Of a stretch of DNA of 7,047 bases, positions 1-5,275 are shown piece by piece. Both the position numbers and the translations under genes were made by a program. Every line of letters starts with the position of its first letter. The stretch's first letter is position 1. The notes under the pieces were generated by a model. The model saw only the letters and a list, made by a program, of their open reading frames with translations. It was not told where the DNA came from and ran no database searches. This stretch comes from Alphaproteobacteria bacterium. Its GTDB lineage: Bacteria; Pseudomonadota; Alphaproteobacteria; Acetobacterales; Acetobacteraceae. The DNA lies in assembly GCA_026225015.1 (NCBI GenBank), contig JAMFRY010000129.1:1-7047 (forward strand). The letters are read 5' to 3'.

Positions 1-472
1 CCGGAGCCTGCGGCGGCGGTAAAGGCAAAGCTGGTAAAGGCAAAACCCTGGCGCCGTCAGAGCCCGGTTGGACCGCAATAGGCTGGGCCGCATTCGGCTG
101 GGCCAGATTCGGCTGGGCCGCCGATACAACCAGCTGTGGCTGTGCACCGCCGGGCAATTCGGGGTTGGCGCCAGGCCGCGCGCTGCCCGGGGCCGGCAGC
201 GCGGTGGTAAGCGCCGCCAGCGTGACCAACTGCGCCGGCTGCATCGGCTGCAAATCAGTGAATTGCGACGCCAAATGCTGCAATCTTGTCGGCCGCGTCT
301 CCAACGCCCATTGCGCCTGCAGCACGATGATGCGCTGCGCGTCCAGCCGCGTACCTTGAGAAACATCGGCGATCTGATCATCCAGCATCTGCGCATGATG
401 CTTCACGGCGAACAGATAGGCTCCGGCGCCGGCCGCCAGCAGCATGGTGATCAACGTGAACGGACGAATCAT
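1..472 (-). CDS. ftsL: Cell division protein FtsL (partial, C-terminus beyond left edge)
   Basis: FtsL is a bitopic inner-membrane divisome protein that works with FtsB and FtsQ to activate septal peptidoglycan synthesis. The 157 visible codons open with MIRPF, a hydrophobic segment at about residues 5-22 (membrane anchor, short cytoplasmic N-terminus), then a helical, probably coiled-coil stretch at about 25-70. That stretch ends in QAQWALETRPTRLQHLA (52-68), which resembles the conserved W-x(4)-RP-x-RLQ-x-LA signature of alphaproteobacterial FtsL. From about residue 75 the chain becomes a low-complexity Ala/Pro/Gln tail with AQPN-type pentapeptides (119-136) and an LPLPA/LPLPP repeat (144-153). 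The ATG overlaps the rsmH stop as ATGA, so the genes are probably translationally coupled. The tail is long for FtsL and the true C-terminus is not visible. Identification rests on position after rsmH, topology and the motif. Confidence 0.88.
   Translation of the reverse strand, partial: MIRPFTLITMLLAAGAGAYLFAVKHHAQMLDDQIADVSQGTRLDAQRIIVLQAQWALETRPTRLQHLASQFTDLQPMQPAQLVTLAALTTALPAPGSARPGANPELPGGAQPQLVVSAAQPNLAQPNAAQPIAVQPGSDGARVLPLPALPLPPPQAP
18..47. repeat. 15-bp direct repeat, two units, in the ftsL tail
   Basis: Two adjacent 15-bp units (18-32 and 33-47) both begin GGTAAAGGCAAA on the plus strand and differ only in the last bases. Read on the coding strand they give LPLPA and LPLPP, so the unit is in frame and extends the proline-rich tail. 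Confidence 0.8.
66..125. repeat. 15-bp tandem repeat, about four units, in the ftsL tail
   Basis: Units at 81-95, 96-110 and 111-125 share GGCTGGGCC at the same position, and 66-80 is a more diverged fourth unit. On the coding strand they encode A-Q-P-N-x pentapeptides. In-frame 15-bp units of this kind are liable to change copy number by slippage, so tail length may vary between strains (inference). Confidence 0.8.
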
Positions 473-1404
473 GCCGCGAGCCGCTCCATCGCCCTGAGCC
501 TGGCGCTGCGGGCCCGCGGATTGCGGCGAATTTCTCCTGCCTCCGGCGTAAGCGGACCGCCGGTAAGCAAACGGAATTTCGGCGCCGCTTCCACTACCAA
601 GCTGGCTGGATCGTGGCGCGATGCGCCGCCTGCGCGTCCGGAAGCCTGCGCCATGAAGCGCTTGACGATGCGGTCTTCCAGCGAATGAAAGCTCACCACC
701 ACAAGCCGGCTCCCAGGCGTCAGCAATTCCGCCGCCTGGGCAAGTGCGGCGGCAATGTCGTCCAATTCCTCATTCACCGCGATGCGTAGCGCCTGAAATG
801 TCCGGGTCGCCGGATCGATGCCCGATTTATCGGGCCGCACCACGCTACGTATTACCTTTGCCAAATCCGCTGTCGTTTCAAATTTCTGCTCATGCCGCCG
901 TTCAACGATAATTTTTGCAATCCGGCGCGAGGCTTTCTCTTCACCAAACGCAAACAGGATATCAGCGAGTTCGGATTCGGATATAGTATTTACCAACATT
1001 GCCGCCGTCACGCCGGTTTTTCCCATGCGCATGTCGAGCGGACCATCGTTGCGAAAACTGAATCCCCTGGCGGGATCATCAATCTGGTAGGATGAAACGC
1101 CCAGATCGAACACCGCGCCATCCAGCGCGCCCACCCCTGCATCATTCAGCAATTCGAATAAAGCGCTGATTCTGCCTTCGAGCAGGTGAAGCCTACCGGA
1201 ATAGGCCGCGGCCAGTTCCACGCCGCGGGTAATCGCTTGCGGGTCGCGGTCGATCGCCCATAGCGTGCAATGCGAAGCCTCCAGAATCGCGCGCGCGTAA
1301 CCGCCGCCGCCGAATGTACCATCGAGATAAACCCCGCCATCGCGCGGCGCGAGCCTGGATACCGCTGCGTCGCGCAGCACCGGGAGATGTGAATATCCGG
1401 TCAT
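469..1404 (-). CDS. rsmH: 16S rRNA (cytosine(1402)-N4)-methyltransferase RsmH
   Basis: RsmH (MraW) is a cytoplasmic SAM-dependent enzyme that N4-methylates C1402 in the decoding centre of 16S rRNA. The 311-residue product has a normal family length. Visible landmarks in order are HLPVL (6-10), the SAM-binding loop LDGTFGGGGYA (27-37), the acidic strand end ID-RD (51-54), FDLGVSSYQID (99-109) with DPARGFSFRNDGPLDMRM (110-127), the inserted helical domain with GEEKASRRIA (154-163), TRTFQALRIAVNEEL (200-214), VVSFHSLEDRIVKRFM (237-251) and the C-terminal NPRARSARLRA (295-305). The start at 1404 was chosen because MTGYSHLPVL matches family N-termini and its ATG overlaps the mraZ stop as ATGA. The frame stays open upstream to 1500, but that part lies inside mraZ. 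The stop overlaps the ftsL start in the same way. Confidence 0.97.
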   Translation of the reverse strand: MTGYSHLPVLRDAAVSRLAPRDGGVYLDGTFGGGGYARAILEASHCTLWAIDRDPQAITRGVELAAAYSGRLHLLEGRISALFELLNDAGVGALDGAVFDLGVSSYQIDDPARGFSFRNDGPLDMRMGKTGVTAAMLVNTISESELADILFAFGEEKASRRIAKIIVERRHEQKFETTADLAKVIRSVVRPDKSGIDPATRTFQALRIAVNEELDDIAAALAQAAELLTPGSRLVVVSFHSLEDRIVKRFMAQASGRAGGASRHDPASLVVEAAPKFRLLTGGPLTPEAGEIRRNPRARSARLRAMERLAA

Positions 1405-1865
1405 TCGCCCACCGCAACCGCTGCCGGCGCAGCCTGCTTGCGCAATCTGGTGCGCAGGCGGGCTTCCAATGCACGTGCCGCCGCCGCCGCCGGTTCCCAT
1501 ATCTGGAAGATCGCCCCCTGCCCCATGAACACTACGGCATCGGTCAGCCCGGCATGACTGATCAGATAGTCGGGCAACAGAATGCGGCCGTCCTTATCGA
1601 ACTCCACCGGATAGGCGCTGCCATAAATCGCAGTCGCCATATCCTCGTACTCCTCGCTGAGCACATCCAATTCCTGAAGATCTTTCTCCAAGTCGTTGAA
1701 AACCGGGACCGGCCATGCTTCGATGCAGGAATGGCTGATGGAGGGCCGTAAAATCATCTCCGCTGTTCCCGTCATCAGTTTCAACGCCGTCCGGTACGAA
1801 GCGGGCACGGAAACGCGCCCTTTGGCGTCGAGCCGGTTCTGATGCTGGCCTAGAAACGGGCTCAT
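1401..1865 (-). CDS. mraZ: Transcriptional regulator MraZ
   Basis: MraZ is the DNA-binding protein encoded first in the dcw cluster; in E. coli it represses its own operon. The 154-residue product begins MSPFLGQHQNRLDAKGRVSVP, typical of the family, and shows the two AbrB/SpoVT-like half-domains, each with a D-x-x-GR element: DAKGR at 13-17 and DKDGR at 90-94. A short Ala/Arg-rich tail follows (128-154). The frame extends upstream to an ATG at 1964, but those residues are not family-like and would be read through the promoter/operator, so 1865 is preferred. The best Shine-Dalgarno-like match, AGAGGA at 1880-1885, lies 14 nt from this ATG, longer than usual, and no other in-frame start codon sits between. 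The stop overlaps rsmH by 4 nt. Confidence 0.96.
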   Translation of the reverse strand: MSPFLGQHQNRLDAKGRVSVPASYRTALKLMTGTAEMILRPSISHSCIEAWPVPVFNDLEKDLQELDVLSEEYEDMATAIYGSAYPVEFDKDGRILLPDYLISHAGLTDAVVFMGQGAIFQIWEPAAAAARALEARLRTRLRKQAAPAAVAVGE

Positions 1866-1896
1866 GGTGGAAAGCGTAGTCCTCTTTGGTATTTTA

Positions 1897-1930
1897 TGGG
1901 TCGAGATGGGATAACATGGGTAGACCTGGC
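1897..1930 (+). promoter_or_regulatory. Putative MraZ operator: TGGG repeats every 10 bp
   Basis: On the plus strand TGGG occurs at 1897-1900, 1907-1910 and 1917-1920, with a degenerate TGGC at 1927-1930, giving exact 10-bp spacing. MraZ is known to bind TGGGN repeats separated by 5 nt upstream of its own gene in E. coli, and this matches that spacing. The array sits 32-65 bp upstream of the mraZ start and overlaps the proposed -10 and spacer, which fits autorepression. The TGGG sequence is on the strand opposite to the mraZ message; I did not verify which orientation is usual. Confidence 0.75.
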
Positions 1931-1937
1931 CCGTCAA
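1908..1937 (-). promoter_or_regulatory. Candidate sigma70-type promoter of the mraZ operon
   Basis: Reading the minus strand, TTGACG (complement of 1932-1937) matches the -35 consensus at five of six bases. After an 18-bp spacer comes TATCCC (complement of 1908-1913), a weak -10. The predicted transcript would start near 1900, leaving a leader of roughly 35 nt. The -35 is convincing and the -10 is poor, as might be expected for a repressed promoter embedded in TGGG repeats. Confidence 0.4.
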
Positions 1938-1960
1938 AGATATTCGCGCCGGATCGCGAA

Positions 1961-2272
1961 ACAATCCGCCCGGGCGCCGTCTCGATTCTTCCAGATATTA
2001 ACAATAGGTTTCGATAATTTTGTGTTTCTGTTTTGTTCTAGATTCAAGGGTTGCTGTTAGCGAATCACCTGTCGCGCCATTCGGCTTCATATTGCTGTCC
2101 GCCTTAAGAAAGACAAAACTGTACCTTGTTTGTTCTATAATGATACGTTTTACTAATAAATAGACAAATTGATCGCTCCGCAGGCCAGATTCTGTCCGCG
2201 TGCGCGGGTCTTCCATTCATCGGGAAGGGGGTTTGTACGCTCCGGCTTGCGACCCATGCACGACCCGCTCAA
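1961..2272. repeat. Old tandem duplication, copy A (rnpB tail plus spacer)
   Basis: This stretch realigns with 2273-2580 at a constant offset of 311-312 bp. Exact blocks are 1980-1994 with 2291-2305, 2032-2048 with 2344-2360, 2155-2166 with 2467-2478, and 2190-2199 with 2501-2510. The section 2049-2166 and its partner 2361-2478 are both 118 bp long and match at about two thirds of positions by eye, so there have been many substitutions but few indels. Copy A lies between the mraZ promoter and copy B. Confidence 0.85.
2167..2272 (-). pseudogene. Decayed duplicate of the rnpB 3' end
   Basis: This part of copy A aligns with the 3' terminal portion of rnpB (about 2479-2580). The TTCTGTCCGC core (2190-2199) and the register of the following CCATTC and GCGACC elements are kept. 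The 3' strands of P1 and P4 are not: where rnpB has ATAAGCCGGG and CAGACGGTCT, this copy has unrelated bases, and the P2 element GGCCGT is also changed. It has no 5' half, so it cannot be a functional RNase P RNA. It is best read as a relic, although it may still be transcribed as an rnpB 3' extension. Confidence 0.75.
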
Positions 2273-2580
2273 CGATCCGGCTTCACATCGTCTCGATTCT
2301 TCCAGGCATTACCACTGGGCTGCCGGCATTTTTGTGTTGCTACTTTGTTCTAGATTCAAGTGCCGCCGTTAGAGAAACACCCGCCAATGCCAATTGGCGT
2401 TGTCATATAGCTTGACTAAAGAAAACCAAACCGTACCAATTTTGTTCCTAATTAATACGATTCATCAATAAATAGACATCCAGACGGTCTATAAGCCGGG
2501 TTCTGTCCGCTTGCGCTGTACGGCCATTCCTCTGGGACAGGTTTTGCAACCTGCCTCACGCGACCAACCCGGACGGCGGA
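2273..2580. repeat. Old tandem duplication, copy B (includes the functional rnpB 3' end)
   Basis: This is the partner of copy A. From 2273 to 2477 it is non-coding spacer downstream of rnpB, and from 2478 on it is the working rnpB 3' region. The right limit near 2580 is where I can no longer follow the match by eye; the original unit may have reached further into rnpB. Confidence 0.8.
2382..2399 (-). terminator. Hairpin downstream of rnpB, weak terminator candidate
   Basis: CGCCAAT (2382-2388) pairs perfectly with ATTGGCG (2393-2399) around a 4-nt loop. On the rnpB strand it lies about 80 nt beyond the mature 3' end and is followed only by GGTGTTTCTC, a weak T-tract. It could end the rnpB primary transcript. 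The equivalent place in copy A does not keep the stem. Confidence 0.35.
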
Positions 2581-2894
2581 ACGGGAATGTTCCTGCCTGC
2601 CATGGATTCCGCATGGTTTCCCATGACGTTTCCATGCAGACCGGCCGCCCCTATTCGGTCTTGCTCCCGGTGGGGTTTACCTTGCCAATTCCGTCGCCGG
2701 AATTGCGGTGCGCTCTTACCGCCCCGTTTCACCCTTACCCTTCCTGCCTTGCGGCAATCCGGGCGGTTTGTTTTCTGTGGCACTTTCCCTGGGGTCGCCC
2801 CCGCCGGCCGTTAGCCGGCACCGTATTCCCGTGGAGCCCGGACTTTCCTCCACTTGGATTTTACCCCAAGCAGCGGCCGTCCAACCGTCTGGAT
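2478..2894 (-). ncRNA. rnpB: RNase P RNA (A-type)
   Basis: This is the catalytic RNA subunit of ribonuclease P, which with the RnpA protein removes the 5' leader from tRNA precursors. On the minus strand the universal elements appear in order: GAGGAAAGTCCGGGCTCC (complement of 2833-2850; J3/4 and P4 5' strand), GTAAGAGCGCACCG, the GGTAAAC...GAGCAAG...AATAGGGG region (about 2648-2681), and ACAGAACCCGGCTTAT (complement of 2491-2506; P4 3' strand). ATCCAGACGGT (2884-2894) pairs perfectly with ACCGTCTGGAT (2478-2488) as an 11-bp P1 helix, which sets the ends at about 417 nt. P2 (ACGGCC/GGCCGT) and P3 (CTTGG/CCAAG) are also visible. No clear promoter lies just upstream; the 5' end could be some nucleotides longer. 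It reads toward mraZ on the same strand, with the duplicated tail between them. Confidence 0.96.
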
Positions 2895-3112
2895 TTCCGC
2901 TCCCTGCTCCCTCGGGCAGCTTCGGTCAACCACCGCAATTTTCTTGCTCAGCGACCTTAACCTGGATTAGGAATTAATTCGGAATCTGGAACTTACAGGA
3001 GATGCCGGCATCGCTGTTCCCAATGAAGCGGATTGACCGGGGCTTGATTCTTACTGATCAGTCATGCATTTCGATCTTGGATTAAAATAATTAATCGAAT
3101 CGAAGGCTTCCG
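2895..3112. other. Gene-free spacer between rnpB and the small-protein genes
   Basis: This spacer of about 220 bp must hold the rnpB promoter (leftward) and the promoter of the small-gene pair (rightward). It is AT-rich from about 2950 on. It contains the perfect palindromes GAATTAATTC (2971-2980) and ACTGATCAGT (3053-3062) and the inverted repeat at 3080-3096. TTGACC at 3033-3038 and TTGATT at 3044-3049 resemble -35 boxes, but I found no convincing -10 at a proper distance on either strand, so no promoter is assigned. Confidence 0.6.
3080..3096. promoter_or_regulatory. Inverted repeat GATTAA-N5-TTAATC, operator-like
   Basis: Perfect 6-bp arms separated by 5 bp lie 16 bp before the GTG start of the first small gene, in the position of a promoter or an early leader. 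Size and symmetry suit a dimeric repressor site. AT-richness makes chance symmetry fairly likely, so the regulatory role is inference. Confidence 0.35.
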
Positions 3113-3412
3113 GTGTCAAAATTATCTAGTGTTCCCAAGCCATTAAAGCTTGTGATGATGTTCTTTTTTCATATTCTGACGGGGCTTTTGCTGTTTGCCG
3201 GCGCGGCGATTGGGGCGGTTTCTGTAACCTATTTCGGGCGGGCACTTGGTGGTGATGGTGTATCGTACTACGTTATGATAGGTTTCAATGCACTTGGTTT
3301 GCTGCTCTTCGCGGCAGATCTGATTTGTGCATTTGTGTTTACCGGCGTTCAGGCTACGCTATTTATCAAAGACTTGTACAAGTACTTTAAAAAGGCGTGG
3401 AAAGAGGAGTAA
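3113..3412 (+). CDS. Small two-TM membrane protein of unknown function
   Basis: I do not recognise this 99-residue protein. It has a short basic N-terminus (K3, K9, K12), a long hydrophobic segment at about 13-40, a polar loop FGRALGGDGVSYY (41-53), a second hydrophobic segment at about 54-80, and a basic, probably amphipathic C-terminus FIKDLYKYFKKAWKEE (84-99). The charge distribution suggests both ends face the cytoplasm. The start is GTG at 3113, with AAGG (3103-3106) 6 nt upstream as ribosome-binding site. It lies 6 nt before a second small gene, so the two probably form an operon. Its composition is visibly more AT-rich than the flanking dcw, amidase and oxoprolinase genes, which could mean later acquisition. 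Holin-like or small stress membrane proteins have a similar layout, but nothing here establishes such a role. Confidence 0.75.
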   Translation: MSKLSSVPKPLKLVMMFFFHILTGLLLFAGAAIGAVSVTYFGRALGGDGVSYYVMIGFNALGLLLFAADLICAFVFTGVQATLFIKDLYKYFKKAWKEE

Positions 3413-3418
3413 GGCAAC

Positions 3419-3601
3419 ATGTTGGACCACAGCAAGCCCGCCAAAACGTCCAACTCGTTGGGCAAGATTTTGCGGGACGATTTATCCCGAACGACGCTGT
3501 TGTACTTCGCGCCCGTCGCCGCGGTAGCAAACGCCGTCCTCAAAGCGGTCAAAGGCGATCTTTCTGGCCGTGATATCAAATTTGGTCAGAAAAAAACGTA
3601 A
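3419..3601 (+). CDS. Small hypothetical protein, partner of the upstream gene
   Basis: This 60-residue product belongs to no family I can name. It has a polar, charged N-terminus (1-24), one hydrophobic stretch LLYFAPVAAVANAVL at about 27-41, and a basic C-terminus ending GQKKT. The hydrophobic part is short for a membrane span and could be a single TM helix or a membrane-surface helix. The ATG at 3419 is preceded by AGGAG and AAGG motifs at the end of the upstream gene (about 3405-3414), and the intergenic gap is only 6 nt, which argues for co-translation. It ends 34 bp before the convergent amidase stop. Ribosome-binding site, spacing and the paired arrangement support it as real, but without homology confidence stays moderate. 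Confidence 0.65.
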   Translation: MLDHSKPAKTSNSLGKILRDDLSRTTLLYFAPVAAVANAVLKAVKGDLSGRDIKFGQKKT

Positions 3602-3623
3602 GACGCCAGATGAAATCCCGGCG
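3590..3623 (-). terminator. Imperfect terminator candidate after the amidase gene
   Basis: On the minus strand CGCCGG (complement of 3618-3623) can pair with CTGGCG (complement of 3604-3609), with one G-U pair and an 8-nt loop. Seven T residues follow (complement of A3590-A3596), but only after a 7-nt gap. The site overlaps the end of the convergent small gene. It is weak by the usual rules for intrinsic terminators. Confidence 0.3.
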
Positions 3624-3635
3624 GCGCCCCGTTCG

Positions 3636-4328
3636 CTACCGCAATATTCGTCTCAAAGCCGCGGCGCGCCCGGCGGTGGTCTGGTCCACATTGCCAGTTA
3701 CCGCCTCGGGCACGAAATGGCGCTGAAAGGCAGTCACCAACACCGGCAGCGGGAAGGCCGGATCATAGCCGATCACCGCCAAATCTTCCGCAATATCGCC
3801 GGGCGCTGCGATTTCACCGGTCCATAGCCCGACGCCGTTTTCGGCAAACCACTCCCAAGGGAACAACTCACCCGGGTCCTGTTTGCGGTCCGGCGCGATG
3901 TCCGAATGCGCCACGATATTGCGAGCAGGAATCGGATGCCGCCTTAGGATACCAGCGCATAATTCGAGAACCGCCGCCATCTGTGGTTCGGGAAATGGCC
4001 GGTAGCCCCATTCATGCCCCGGATTCACGATTTCGATCCCGACCGAGCGATCATTCAGCCCCCGCACACCCCGCCAATAGCTGATCCCCGCATGCCAGGC
4101 CCGCTTGCCCTCCTCCACCAGGGCGTAAACCGTGCCGTCCTCATCCACCACATAATGCGATGAAACGCGGGAAGCCGGATCACATAACCGCTCCAATGCG
4201 GCCGCGCCGGTCTGCATGCCGGTATAATGCAGGACCAGATGATCGATTTTTGGCCCCGGCCGGTCGTCGAAATTCGGCGAGGGCGTGAAGATCGTTTGAT
4301 TCAGAACAGCCGGCCCTTCATGCCTCAC
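3636..4328 (-). CDS. N-acetylmuramoyl-L-alanine amidase (AmpD/AmiD family, Amidase_2)
   Basis: This is a zinc amidase that cleaves the MurNAc-L-Ala bond of peptidoglycan or of its anhydro-muropeptides, in murein turnover or recycling. Its 230 residues contain an Amidase_2/PGRP fold: LVLHYTGM (31-38) with zinc ligand H34, SSHYVVDEDGTVYALVEE (56-73), AWHAG (78-82), VGIEIVNPG (96-104) with likely catalytic E99, and IVAHSDIAPDRKQDPGELFPW (138-158) with ligands H141 and D151. The C-terminal part (about 185-230, with FQRHF and GNVDQTTAGR) resembles the helical peptidoglycan-binding domain of AmiD. The start is GTG at 4328, overlapping the djlA stop by 4 nt (GTGA); no in-frame ATG exists before the catalytic domain. 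No signal peptide or lipobox is present, so it is predicted cytoplasmic, which favours an AmpD-like recycling role. Confidence 0.93.
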   Translation of the reverse strand: MRHEGPAVLNQTIFTPSPNFDDRPGPKIDHLVLHYTGMQTGAAALERLCDPASRVSSHYVVDEDGTVYALVEEGKRAWHAGISYWRGVRGLNDRSVGIEIVNPGHEWGYRPFPEPQMAAVLELCAGILRRHPIPARNIVAHSDIAPDRKQDPGELFPWEWFAENGVGLWTGEIAAPGDIAEDLAVIGYDPAFPLPVLVTAFQRHFVPEAVTGNVDQTTAGRAAALRRILR

Positions 4329-5098
4329 ATCTTCCGCTCGCGTTTGATGGTGTCGTAGGCGGCGTTGATCCGCCCTACCCGGTCCGAGGCGGCGGCGATG
4401 AATTCCGGCGGCACGCCTTTGGAGGCCAGGCTGTCCGGGTGGTTTTCCCGCATGAGCTGCTTCCAGTGCTCCCGCAATCTTTCATTGGTGACCTCCCGGT
4501 CGATCCCCAGCACCGTATAAGGGTCGTCTTCGTTGCCGGCCGCGAAGCCGCTTTTGCCGGCGCGCTGCGAGGCCTCGGGCGCCAGGCCGAAGAAATGGGC
4601 GACGCGCCGGAGGAAGTCGGTTTCCCTTCCATTGATGGGTCCGTCAGCACGGGCAATCTGATGCAGGCCGGCCAGCACCTGTTCCAGCAGGCCGCGATTA
4701 TCGGCGAATATCTCGCCCAGTTGCTCGGCATAGAGCTCGAACCCTTCGGCGCTGTCGCGGGCCTGGTCGAACATGCGGCCGACCTGGCGGACATTGTCGT
4801 CCGGGATTTTAAAGCTGCGCTTGAACGCGTCGATCTCCGAGCGGTTGACTTGACCATCGCATTTCGCCAGCTTCGCCGCCAGAATGGTGACGTTCACGGC
4901 AAAAATCTGCTCGCGCCGGCCCAACAGCGCGGCGATACGGGCCGTGTCGAAGGGAATGGCGTTACCAAGGCGCAAGGCCATATTCGGCAGCGCGCCCTGA
5001 TCCGCGGCATGGCCCAAAGCGGCGCCGAACAGCGCGCCCACCGGCCCGCCCATGGCAAATCCGGCAACACCGCCTATAATCTTACCCCAATAATTCAT
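4325..5098 (-). CDS. DjlA-like J-domain co-chaperone with TerB-like domain
   Basis: This 257-residue protein has the layout of DjlA. Its N-terminus is a glycine-rich hydrophobic segment (about 4-30, with GGVAGFAMGGPVGALFGAALG spacing) that could anchor it in the membrane. A helical TerB-like region follows (about 62-172), with acidic motifs KCDGQVNRSEID (79-90) and RADGPINGRETDFLRR (150-165), and then a C-terminal J domain (about 192-257) with YTVLGI and the diagnostic HPD tripeptide at 220-222. J domains stimulate the ATPase of DnaK-type Hsp70 proteins, so it probably recruits DnaK at the membrane. The ATG at 5098 has a TAGGGT element just upstream. The stop overlaps the amidase GTG, so the two are co-expressed. 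The substrate is unknown. Confidence 0.9.
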   Translation of the reverse strand: MNYWGKIIGGVAGFAMGGPVGALFGAALGHAADQGALPNMALRLGNAIPFDTARIAALLGRREQIFAVNVTILAAKLAKCDGQVNRSEIDAFKRSFKIPDDNVRQVGRMFDQARDSAEGFELYAEQLGEIFADNRGLLEQVLAGLHQIARADGPINGRETDFLRRVAHFFGLAPEASQRAGKSGFAAGNEDDPYTVLGIDREVTNERLREHWKQLMRENHPDSLASKGVPPEFIAAASDRVGRINAAYDTIKRERKM

Positions 5099-5275
5099 TC
5101 ATACCCTAGATAGGCCGGCCGGCCGCTCAGTCACACCCTCACGCTCGCTTATCATGCGCCCGCCGCAGTTTCCAAAACCCAAACGGGCCCCGGGGTTGAA
5201 CCGATCCTCACAATCATACATCACCCACGGCAATTCTTCACGCGAGGGCGTGCCTTCGCACGACAGGCGAGGTTT
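5099..5275. other. Divergent intergenic region between djlA and the oxoprolinase gene
   Basis: This 177-bp region must contain both divergent promoters. TTGAAC (5196-5201) and TACATC (5217-5222) on the plus strand are a possible but poor pair, with only 15 bp between them. Near the oxoprolinase start two 4-nt-loop hairpins share bases: CACGC/GCGTG (5239-5243/5248-5252) and CGTGC/GCACG (5249-5253/5258-5262). They are mutually exclusive and lie just ahead of the ribosome-binding site AGGCGAGG. A GGCCGGCC palindrome lies near 5113-5124. Confidence 0.4.

Noticed and set aside
68..688. 206-residue plus-strand frame antisense to ftsL and rsmH
   Set aside because: Arg-rich composition typical of an antisense shadow; the opposite strand holds clear genes.
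1405..1500. Upstream extension of the rsmH frame
   Set aside because: It lies within mraZ, is low-complexity (poly-Gly/Pro-like), and the ATGA-coupled start at 1404 gives a family-typical N-terminus.
1866..1964. Upstream extension of the mraZ frame to the ATG at 1964
   Set aside because: The residues are not MraZ-like and the segment contains the promoter and TGGG operator array.
1998..2216. 72-residue minus-strand reading frame
   Set aside because: It spans duplicated non-coding spacer and the rnpB relic; copy B does not keep the frame, and no ribosome-binding site or family resemblance was seen.
2412..2440. Sigma70 promoter starting from TTGACT on the plus strand in the spacer
   Set aside because: No -10-like hexamer occurs 16-18 bp downstream, and no plus-strand gene follows.
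2511..2977. Reading frames on both strands within rnpB (up to 149 residues)
   Set aside because: The region is RNase P RNA with all universal motifs; the frames are by-products of its GC-rich structure.
3082..3094. CtrA-type site (TTAA-N7-TTAA)
   Set aside because: The two TTAA elements are separated by 5 bp, not 7, in an AT-rich stretch.
4439..5113. 224-residue plus-strand frame antisense to djlA
   Set aside because: The opposite strand carries a convincing DjlA with an HPD motif; this frame resembles no known protein.
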